56,919 nucleotides of DNA from Candidatus Eremiobacterota bacterium (GTDB taxonomy: Bacteria > Vulcanimicrobiota > CADAWZ01 > Ess09-12): positions 61,380 through 118,298 of the forward strand of contig JAVHLM010000026.1 of the NCBI GenBank assembly GCA_031082125.1, in the 5' to 3' direction. Shown here one piece after another: positions 28,240 through 35,173 of this stretch (its first letter is position 1; the number at the start of each line of letters is the position of its first letter). The notes under the pieces were generated by a model. The model was given only the letters and a program-made list of their open reading frames with translations. It was not told the origin of the DNA and made no database searches. The position numbers were made by a program, and so were the translations under genes.

Positions 28240-29709
28240 ATGGACGCAGCAAAAATTTCACCGCTGAATCAGCACACCGCCCATGTGAAAGGCGTCAAGG
28301 CCCCGCCGCCGGAGGCCGCAGGCCCCGCGGAGGCCCGCGACGAGGTGGCACTCACGGGGAAGGCCGGCGCGAAAGAGGAAATCCGCGTGAAGGAGTACGG
28401 CGAGCATGTGCCGGGCGAGCTTCTCGTCAGGTTCAAGGGGGCCGTGCCGTCATCGCTTGAATTCAGGGGGATCCGCCTCGAGGTGATAAAGAAGTATGAT
28501 CTCCCCGAGACCATGAAGAGCCAGGGAAACGGCGATATCTGCCATGTGAAAATCCTCTCCGACGTGCCCGTGAAGGATGCCGTCAAGAGCCTTGAGAAGG
28601 ACAGGAGAATCGCTTACGCGGAGCCGAATTTCGTGATAAGGCTCCCGAAGAATGAAGATGACGCCGGCCCTGCCGCAAAGGCAGAAGGCAACGGTGATAC
28701 TCCTCCCGCCACTCCCGGCGAGGGGCCCCAGGTGAAGCCCGATGATCTTGACAGGAAGCTCTGGGGCCTCGACAACACGGGGCAGACCGGCGGGAAGGCC
28801 GATGCCGACATCGATGCTCCCGAGGCATGGAACATCGCCACCGGTGCCGGCGGTCCTCTCATTGCCGTCATTGACACCGGCGTTGACTACACTCATCCCG
28901 ATCTGAAGAACAACATATGGACCAATCCCGGCGAAATAGCGGGTGACGGGATAGATAATGACGGAAACGGCTACGTGGATGATGTGCATGGCTACGACTT
29001 CGCCAACAAGGATGGCGATCCCATGGATGACCACAGCCACGGCACCCACTGCGCCGGCACCATTGCCGCCGAGGGCGACAACAAGACAGGTGTCGTGGGG
29101 GTAAACTGGCAGGCCAGCATCATGCCCCTCAAGTTCATCAAGGGGAGCGGCGGAGGCACGACGGCCGACGCCATCGAGGCCGTGATATACGCGACCAGGA
29201 TGGGCGCCCGCATCACCTCAAATTCGTGGGGCGGGGGAGAATTCTCCCAGGCTCTCAAGGATGCCATTGACGGGTTTCCGGGGCTCTTTGTGGCCGCCGC
29301 GGGCAACTCGTCAGCCGATAACGACAAGGAGGCCCATTATCCCTCGAGCTACGAATCGCCCAACATCCTGGCCGTCGCCTCGTCAGATCACAGAGACAGG
29401 CTCTCCAGCTTCAGCAATTACGGGAAGACCACGGTGGATCTGGCAGCCCCGGGCTCCAGCATATATTCCACGGTACCTGGCGGCGGTTACGGCTCAAAGA
29501 GCGGCACCTCGATGGCGACGCCCCACGTTGCCGGCGCCGCGGGGCTTGTTGCCTCCCATGAGCCCGACATCAGCGCGTCTCAGTTAAAAGAGCGCCTCAT
29601 GCAGACAACCGATGCAGTGCCGGAGTTCAATGAGAAAATGGTGACGGGCGGCAGGCTCAATGTGCACAAAGCGCTCCTCGCAGGCGGAGAAGCGCCGAAG
29701 GAGGAGTGA
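28240..29709 (+). CDS. Subtilisin-like serine protease (S8) with propeptide
   Basis: A 489-residue protease. ATG 28240 has AAGGAG 7 nt upstream; an upstream in-frame ATG at 28156 lacks a site. The catalytic triad is visible: Asp212 in VIDTGVDYTHPDL, His267 in HSHGTHCAGT and Ser424 in SGTSMATPHVAGA. Residues about 50-140 (PGELLVRFKG ... RIAYAEPNF) match the I9-like or fervidolysin-type inhibitory propeptide. A DGIDNDGNGYVDD stretch is a likely calcium loop. No signal peptide is seen: the first 45 residues are Ala/Pro/Lys/Glu-rich. The enzyme either leaves by a non-Sec route or acts inside the cell. A propeptide on a cytosolic protease would be unusual. Confidence 0.92.
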   Translation: MDAAKISPLNQHTAHVKGVKAPPPEAAGPAEARDEVALTGKAGAKEEIRVKEYGEHVPGELLVRFKGAVPSSLEFRGIRLEVIKKYDLPETMKSQGNGDICHVKILSDVPVKDAVKSLEKDRRIAYAEPNFVIRLPKNEDDAGPAAKAEGNGDTPPATPGEGPQVKPDDLDRKLWGLDNTGQTGGKADADIDAPEAWNIATGAGGPLIAVIDTGVDYTHPDLKNNIWTNPGEIAGDGIDNDGNGYVDDVHGYDFANKDGDPMDDHSHGTHCAGTIAAEGDNKTGVVGVNWQASIMPLKFIKGSGGGTTADAIEAVIYATRMGARITSNSWGGGEFSQALKDAIDGFPGLFVAAAGNSSADNDKEAHYPSSYESPNILAVASSDHRDRLSSFSNYGKTTVDLAAPGSSIYSTVPGGGYGSKSGTSMATPHVAGAAGLVASHEPDISASQLKERLMQTTDAVPEFNEKMVTGGRLNVHKALLAGGEAPKEE

Positions 29710-29845
29710 AAGCCTTTCATGGCCGTTTGAAGAGAATATGCGGGATCGCCGGAAGGTGGTCCCGCAAGTTTTTCGGCCTCTTTACGCCGTGACGCAAAGG
29801 ATATCCCGCGGTTTTGAAGAATTGTGACTCCATCAGGGAGGAGCC

Positions 29846-30184
29846 ATGAAAGAGAGAAAGGCAGGTCCCCTCAAGGACCCGAAGATAATAGACGGCATAG
29901 GGAAAAGAAAAGAAGGCGGCATCGATCTCTTTATCCTGGCGGCAGGGAAACTTGAGGCGGAGCACCAGTCCCTTCTGCTGGAGAAAGTGGAATGCTATCT
30001 CAAAGCCATCAACTCTGAAAAATTCAGGAACGACTTCAAGAACCCCTCGCCGGCAAGAACCCATATCGTGATAAAGTGCGCCATGGCTCCCGACGAGGTG
30101 ATGACAAGGTTCGTGAGGGCCATGAAAAAATACGTCCGTGATAACAATGCGCGCCTCAGACTGGAAGTCGTGGAAGTGCAATGA
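29846..30184 (+). CDS. Small cytosolic protein, resembles DUF6572, coupled to the kinase
   Basis: A 112-residue soluble alpha/beta protein with no signal peptide. ATG 29846 follows GGGAGGAG closely. The opening IIDGIGKRKEGGIDLFI, the middle KVECYLKAINSEKF and the final NNARLRLEVVEV match what I remember of the DUF6572 family; I could not search. The stop overlaps the kinase start as ATGA at 30181-30184. The two are thus translated in a coupled way, and a partner or regulator role for the kinase is a fair inference. Confidence 0.65.
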   Translation: MKERKAGPLKDPKIIDGIGKRKEGGIDLFILAAGKLEAEHQSLLLEKVECYLKAINSEKFRNDFKNPSPARTHIVIKCAMAPDEVMTRFVRAMKKYVRDNNARLRLEVVEVQ

Positions 30185-31695
30185 GCGGCCCCCTCCTTGA
30201 TAACAGGTACCAGGTGCTCTCAACGGTGAAAAAGGGAGGAATGGGCTGCATTTACAGAGCCTGCGATCAGCGTCTCGGCACTGTCGTTGCCCTCAAGAAG
30301 ATGCTCGCTCCCCTTACGGATGATGCCGAGCTTGCCTACGCGGAATCGCGGTTCAAGGAGGAAGCCCTTATTCTCTCCCGCCTTCACCATGGAGGGATCC
30401 CCAAGGTTTCGGACTTTTTCACCGCCCATGACGAAGACTCGGGAAAGCCCGCTCACTTTCTCGTAATGACTTTCGTCGAGGGGATGGATCTTGAATCGGT
30501 GATGAAGGAACGGTCATGGCGGGCCCTCCCGCCCGCTGACGGCCTGGATATCATGCGGCAGATGCTCCTGATACTTGAGTACCTTCACATGCAGACGCCC
30601 CCTATAATTTACAGGGATCTCAATGCACGGAACACCATGCTCTCGGCCGGCAAGGTCTTCATAGTGGATTTTGGCATTGCCCGCCTTTTTTCCCCCCAGG
30701 AGAAGGCTACCGTCATCGGCACGCCGGGATACGCGGCACCCGAGCAATACAGGGGTATGGCGGAGCCAAGAAGCGATATCTACTCTCTCGGCGTGCTCAT
30801 GCACTTCCTGCTCACCGGGAAAAACCCTGAGGAGAGCGAATTACCCCTCTTCACCTTTGAAATCCCTCACTCCCTTAATTCCGGAGTCCCCCCGGAGCTT
30901 TCGGACCTTATCATGGCGATGCTGGACCTGATCCCCGCGAAACGGCCCTCCTCTGCAAAGGAGATACTTCTTATGCTTGACGGGAAAGCCTCAGTCACCC
31001 CCGCGGCAGTCACCAATTCACTCAATGAAGGGAGTGGCGGCCTTTCTCCCTCACCCCATGGCTTTGCCAGGTCTGCGAAGCAGTATGGATCGATCTTCGA
31101 AGCCATAGAAAAGAATGATTTTGACGCGGTGAAATCCTTTGTTGACGGGGGCGCAGAGGTGAACTCCAGGGATGGGAGCGGCTGGCGCCCTCTTCATACG
31201 GCGGCGTTTCACGGCCACAGGGATATTGCCGGATATCTCACAGCCCATGGAGCCGACCTTGAGGCGCGCAGGGGAGATGGTTGGACAGCCCTCCACCTTG
31301 CGGCGCTCCATGGACATCTTGACCTCGTAGAGCTGCTGCTCAACAAGGAAGCAAAGCTGAATGCAGAGAAGGATGACGGGGGGACAGCCCTTCACATGGC
31401 TTCCCAGGGAGGGCACAGGGATGTGGCAGCCCTCCTGGTCAAACGGGGGGCCCAGGTGAACGCTAAAAATGCCGACGGCTCCACGCCTCTTCACCTTGCG
31501 GCCTATTATGACCACGCCGATGCGGCGGCTCTGCTCCTGGAAAAGGGCGCCGATGCCTCCATGAGGGACAGGTCAGGCCAGACTCCCCTGCAGGTTGCAA
31601 AGTCCTACGGCCACAAGGCCACGGCTGATGCGATAAAACGCCTCTCGGGCGGCGGATGGTGGAAACCTAAAAAGCAGGGTAACGGCGGGGACTGA
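30181..31695 (+). CDS. Ser/Thr protein kinase with C-terminal ankyrin repeats
   Basis: A 504-residue cytosolic protein. Kinase domain is about residues 9-270: Gly loop KKGGMGCIY (18-25), ATP Lys39 in VVALKK, catalytic Asp146 in YRDLNARN, DFG Asp163, and activation-segment end GYAAPEQYRG. A low-complexity linker follows. Then come about six ankyrin repeats (300-490) of the form DGGTALHMASQGGHRDVAALL. The usual HRDxK lysine is Asn148 here, whereas the second kinase in the window keeps Lys. The loop YRDLNARN resembles the tyrosine-kinase form (RDLAARN), so activity may be altered but cannot be ruled out. The start overlaps the upstream small gene. No transmembrane segment or PASTA domain is seen, so the ankyrin part probably picks the target. 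Confidence 0.92.
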   Translation: MSGPLLDNRYQVLSTVKKGGMGCIYRACDQRLGTVVALKKMLAPLTDDAELAYAESRFKEEALILSRLHHGGIPKVSDFFTAHDEDSGKPAHFLVMTFVEGMDLESVMKERSWRALPPADGLDIMRQMLLILEYLHMQTPPIIYRDLNARNTMLSAGKVFIVDFGIARLFSPQEKATVIGTPGYAAPEQYRGMAEPRSDIYSLGVLMHFLLTGKNPEESELPLFTFEIPHSLNSGVPPELSDLIMAMLDLIPAKRPSSAKEILLMLDGKASVTPAAVTNSLNEGSGGLSPSPHGFARSAKQYGSIFEAIEKNDFDAVKSFVDGGAEVNSRDGSGWRPLHTAAFHGHRDIAGYLTAHGADLEARRGDGWTALHLAALHGHLDLVELLLNKEAKLNAEKDDGGTALHMASQGGHRDVAALLVKRGAQVNAKNADGSTPLHLAAYYDHADAAALLLEKGADASMRDRSGQTPLQVAKSYGHKATADAIKRLSGGGWWKPKKQGNGGD

Positions 31696-31733
31696 AGAAT
31701 CAGTGAAGAAGAGATATATCGAGGAGGGACACT

Positions 31734-32864
31734 ATGGCAATTGTGACGGGGTTATCGGGAAACGAGATGTACTGTCTCGCAAGCAAGGGGCTCACGGTGG
31801 GGGATCTGGTCATCGGGAACAGCGTGTTCTCACTGGGCTTCATCGGTGGAATCGCATCAGGCTTCAAAACCCTCTTGGGGGGAGAGGTGACGCAGGTCAC
31901 CAGTATAGTCCGTGAAGGCCGGCAGAAGGCACTTGAGCGCATGGTGGCCGAGGCCGAGAGGCATGGGGGAACGGGGATATCGGGCGTCACCAACGAGCTG
32001 ATTCAGCATATCGGCAACGTGGAGTTTCTCTCCGTGGGCTCCTGCCTTCACCGCGAGGGCCAGCGCGATGAGAAGCTCAGCTTCTCATCGTCAGCCGACG
32101 GGCAGGAGCTTTACTGCCAGATGGACGCAGGATTCCGGCCCATAAAGTTTGTCTTCGGCAACGTTGCCTACTCCATAGGCATCGGAGGCGGCATTCTCGG
32201 ATCGCTCCGGAGCCTCGCCCGCGGAGAGATCATAGAGTTCTCAGAGATATTCAACAAGACCCGCCACCTTGCCCTCCAGCGCATTGCCGGCGAGGCCCGT
32301 GAAGCAGGCGCCAATACCGTCGTGGGTATCAAGACATCAATCATTCCCTTCCAGGGCATGCAGGAGATGGTGATGATCGGCACGGCGTCGATGCATGAAG
32401 GCCTTCCGCCCCAGTATGCCAAGAGCCCCATCACGAGCGACCTCACCAACGAGGAAATGTGGAACATCATCCGCATAGGCTACATGCCTATCCAGCTCGT
32501 GCTGGGAGTATCAGTGTACTCGCTGGGATTCGTGGGGAGCATCACCTCGGCCTTCAAAGCCCTGATGCGCGGTGAGATCAACGAGCTCACGACGCTCGTA
32601 TACGACGCCCGCGAGAATGCCATCAGCAAGATCAAGAAGGACGCCGAGGCCTGCGGAGCCGATGACGTGCTGGGTGTCAAGGTCTACGTGTATGAGTTCG
32701 GGAACGGGATCATAGAGTTCATGGCAATAGGCACGGCCGTGAAAAGGATGGAGGGCCTCAAGACCCAGTCTGATCAGCTCCCGCCCCAGGCCGTGATGAA
32801 GGATAAGGACACCTTCATCAACGTGGCGGAGTTCACCCTGGGCACAAACCTTAACAGGCTCTGA
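31734..32864 (+). CDS. Triple YbjQ-type (UPF0145) domain protein
   Basis: A 376-residue soluble protein built of three copies of a roughly 100-residue domain at about 10-105, 120-220 and 235-350. Each copy runs through a GNxVxSLGFxG start, a GEIxEFSxI-like strand, a helix with ARExAxxRI and GA-xVVGxK, and an end with VMIGTAxM. This matches the YbjQ_1 family, described as putative heavy-metal binding and normally found as a single domain forming a pentamer (family knowledge). The copies have diverged well from one another. Ribosome-binding GGAGG precedes ATG 31734. It lies 38 bp after the kinase gene in the same direction, so it is likely in that operon. Function unknown. Confidence 0.72.
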   Translation: MAIVTGLSGNEMYCLASKGLTVGDLVIGNSVFSLGFIGGIASGFKTLLGGEVTQVTSIVREGRQKALERMVAEAERHGGTGISGVTNELIQHIGNVEFLSVGSCLHREGQRDEKLSFSSSADGQELYCQMDAGFRPIKFVFGNVAYSIGIGGGILGSLRSLARGEIIEFSEIFNKTRHLALQRIAGEAREAGANTVVGIKTSIIPFQGMQEMVMIGTASMHEGLPPQYAKSPITSDLTNEEMWNIIRIGYMPIQLVLGVSVYSLGFVGSITSAFKALMRGEINELTTLVYDARENAISKIKKDAEACGADDVLGVKVYVYEFGNGIIEFMAIGTAVKRMEGLKTQSDQLPPQAVMKDKDTFINVAEFTLGTNLNRL

Positions 32865-32910
32865 CCGGGGATTGCCTCTTTCAGTGAGGAGGGAATTGTA
32901 CCCGATTTAC

Positions 32911-32940
32911 TTGAAGAGGATCCTCTCTTTCGTATATAAT
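32911..32940 (+). promoter_or_regulatory. Promoter of the candidate selenoprotein gene
   Basis: TTGAAG (32911-32916) and a perfect TATAAT (32935-32940) are 18 nt apart. The ATG lies 36 nt further on, after AGGAGG at 32965-32970. With the strong terminator at 33446 this makes a one-gene transcript. Confidence 0.6.
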
Positions 32941-32976
32941 TAAGAGTGCTACACCGCTTGAGAAAGGAGGAGCACT

Positions 32977-33429
32977 ATGAGAAAAGGGGCTGCACTTATT
33001 CTTATCATCGCCTGTCTTCTGGGTCTGCCTTTCATGATCGCGTCGTGCGGCGGTTCGCGGGGGCCCATGTATGCCACGAGCCTCCCTGACCCTCCCACAA
33101 AGGACAGCACCCATGCCGTCAATGTTTATAACGATGCCTATACGCACAGGCAGCCGATCATGATGGTTTTCAGCCCGAGGAAATCGGGCTGAGGAGCACC
33201 GGCGCGGTTGGGGGCAATCGTGAAGGAGCTCGAGAAGGAATACGAGAAAAAGGTTGTCATCGTGACCCTGTACGGAGACAATCCGAGCCATGCCAAGGCA
33301 ATGAGATACCTCAAGATCAACGAGGTTCCCTCTTTCCGCTTCATCAACAAGCAGACAGAGATTGTATGCCAGATGGCGTCGCTCGACAAGAGCCGTATAA
33401 AGCAGGAGCTGGACAAGATAGCGAAATAG
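32977..33429 (+). CDS. Candidate selenoprotein: thioredoxin-like lipoprotein with in-frame TGA
   Basis: Read through one TGA (33190-33192), this is a 150-residue thioredoxin-fold lipoprotein. The signal ends in lipobox IASC, with Cys lipidation expected. PIMMVFSPRKSG leads into the TGA at codon 72, then GAPARLGAIVKELEKEY. The frame is unbroken on both sides. Alignment to thioredoxin (WCGPCKML) puts the TGA exactly on the first redox Cys; the second Cys is Pro. Later thioredoxin features are kept: a VVIVTLYGDN strand, cis-Pro in EVPSFRF, and a final helix. A hairpin starting 10 nt after the TGA fits a bacterial SECIS. The gene has its own promoter, good ribosome site and terminator. Alternative: a pseudogene by one nonsense change, or a sequencing error. 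Tools would call it as two ORFs or only a 71-residue stub. Confidence 0.65.
33203..33222 (+). promoter_or_regulatory. bSECIS-like hairpin after in-frame TGA
   Basis: CGCGGTTG (33203-33210) pairs with CAATCGTG (33215-33222) as an 8-bp stem with two G-U pairs, closing a GGGG loop. The loop begins 19 nt after the TGA (18 nt between). This fits the published general bSECIS layout: a short apical loop starting with G, about 16-37 nt from the UGA. The arms CGGTTG and CAATCG also recall those of the E. coli fdhF element, from memory. It lies within the coding frame, as bacterial SECIS elements do. Confidence 0.5.
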
Positions 33430-33445
33430 CGGGAATTTTATCATG

Positions 33446-33470
33446 GGCCCCGGGAACCCGGGGCCTTTTT
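33446..33470 (+). terminator. Intrinsic terminator after the thioredoxin-like gene
   Basis: A 9-bp GC-only stem (33446-33454 with 33457-33465) is followed at once by five T. It begins 16 nt after the stop codon and ends the transcript before the GAF gene. Confidence 0.9.
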
Positions 33471-33631
33471 CATTCCAGGGCGCCCCTCGAGGAAAAAAGG
33501 AGAGAAGCCCCTCGGGAAGAATACTATTATGAGAGAGTGACAGCAACGAACCCACTATCCTGAAATCCTCATATCACCTCTTCTGTTTTTTTTCTGCGGT
33601 GGGCGGAAGCCACTCACAAAAAGGAGGAACC

Positions 33632-35173
33632 ATGGCCAGACAATCAGCAAAGACCTGCACCTTATGCGACCTTACGGCGCAGATGCACCGCGTGGCATCA
33701 CTTGACAGCCTGCTTGAAGTGATAGTGAAGGGCGTGACTGCCATATTCGGCCTGAAGGGCGCCCTTGTGAGGGTGATGGACAGGAAATGCAGGACCATGG
33801 AGGTGGCGGCATCCCATGGCCTCAGTAACGAGTACCTTGCGAAAGGGCCCATCAATATCGACAAGAGCTCAATCGACCGGGAGGTCCTGGCGGGGAACAC
33901 CGTGGTGATAGAAGACATCTCAAAGGACTCCAGGGTCCTCTATCCCAGGCAGATCAAGCAGGAAGGAATCCGCTCCATCGCAAGCATCCCCCTGAAGACC
34001 GATAAGCATGTCGTGGGCATTCTGCGCATTTATTCCACGACGGGCAGGGATTTCTCGGCCCGCGTCATCGAAGACGTTGAAAAGCTCGCAGAGCTCTCGG
34101 TACAGGCAATAGAGGCCATCCTGATAAAGGAGAGGGACCTGAGGCTCAAGGATTTCTCCATGATGGTCAACTCGTCGCTCTCTCTCACGGAGGTCCTCGA
34201 GACGGCGGCGAAGCTCGCCACCGAGGCAATGAGGATGAAGGCCTGCACCATCAAGCTCTATGATGAACGCAGGCATGAGATGGTGGCAAAGGCAATTTAC
34301 GGGGTGAAAAAGTCCTTTATAGAGAGAAGTCCCTCGAAGATTGAAGAGCTCCCCATCGACCAGGAGCTCCTTGAGGGAAAGGTCGTGTACATACCCAATG
34401 TCACTGCCGACTCGAGGTTTGTCCTTCCTGAGCTTGCCCGTGAGGAGGGGCTGGTATCGGTGCTCTGCGTGCCCCTTACCGCCAAGGAGAGGGTGCTGGG
34501 CACCATGCGTCTTTACACTGCCACGGAGTATGAATTCAGTGAGGATGAAAAGAGCTTTGTCCATACCATTGCAAACCAGGTGGCCATTGCGGTGAGCAAT
34601 GCCCTTCTCTACGAGAGGCTCCACACCCTCTTTCTTGTGACAAGCTCCCTCAGCAAGAGCCTTAACAAGCACCAGACCTTCAAGGCTATCGTGGAGGGGG
34701 CGGCAAAAGCCCTGAATGCCCAGGGGGCCTCGCTTTTCATATGGGATCCCGAAGCCAGCCATTTCACGCTTGAGGAGGTCTCGGGGGTCACAAAAGGATG
34801 CATGGCCATCATCAGGGACGACTATGTTGAGCGTTCAGAGGATGCCACATGCGGGGATGTGGTCATCAGGCGGCACCTTGAAGCCGATCTTCCAAAGAAG
34901 TGCGCACAGGCGATGGCAAGAGAGGGGATCAACTCCGTCGTCACCACGCCAATGAAAGCCAAGGAGCACCTCACCGGCATCCTTCAGATCTATTTCACCA
35001 CCACGAGGAAGTTCACCCACGACGAGCTGGAATTCTGCTCCACCCTTGCGAGCGAGGCCGCCGTCGCCATCGAGAACGCAAAGCTTTACGAGGCCGTCAC
35101 CAAGAAGTATGACCATATGGTCGAGGATGTGTTCCTCTGGTACGACGGTGCCTCCAGGGCGATGGAAGACTAG
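33632..35173 (+). CDS. Triple-GAF sensor protein without an output domain
   Basis: A 513-residue soluble protein made of three GAF domains at about residues 18-165, 175-325 and 335-500. Each shows the family pattern of SLLEVIVKG-type helix, a VIEDISKDSR or VYIPNVTADSR segment, and a final LASEAAVAIENAKLYE-type helix. ATG 33632 follows AAGGAGG. No kinase, cyclase or DNA-binding part is present, so it must act through a partner. Cys8 and Cys11 (CTLC) at the N-terminus, and the domain III cysteines, could matter for metal or redox sensing, but this is speculative. The gene's TAG shares CTAG with the stop of glgX (overlap 35170-35173). Confidence 0.85.
   Translation: MARQSAKTCTLCDLTAQMHRVASLDSLLEVIVKGVTAIFGLKGALVRVMDRKCRTMEVAASHGLSNEYLAKGPINIDKSSIDREVLAGNTVVIEDISKDSRVLYPRQIKQEGIRSIASIPLKTDKHVVGILRIYSTTGRDFSARVIEDVEKLAELSVQAIEAILIKERDLRLKDFSMMVNSSLSLTEVLETAAKLATEAMRMKACTIKLYDERRHEMVAKAIYGVKKSFIERSPSKIEELPIDQELLEGKVVYIPNVTADSRFVLPELAREEGLVSVLCVPLTAKERVLGTMRLYTATEYEFSEDEKSFVHTIANQVAIAVSNALLYERLHTLFLVTSSLSKSLNKHQTFKAIVEGAAKALNAQGASLFIWDPEASHFTLEEVSGVTKGCMAIIRDDYVERSEDATCGDVVIRRHLEADLPKKCAQAMAREGINSVVTTPMKAKEHLTGILQIYFTTTRKFTHDELEFCSTLASEAAVAIENAKLYEAVTKKYDHMVEDVFLWYDGASRAMED

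Noticed and set aside
33208-33429. Independent small gene starting at TTG 33208
   Set aside because: It is in the same frame as the upstream ORF and is the second half of a thioredoxin fold; no ribosome site before the TTG.
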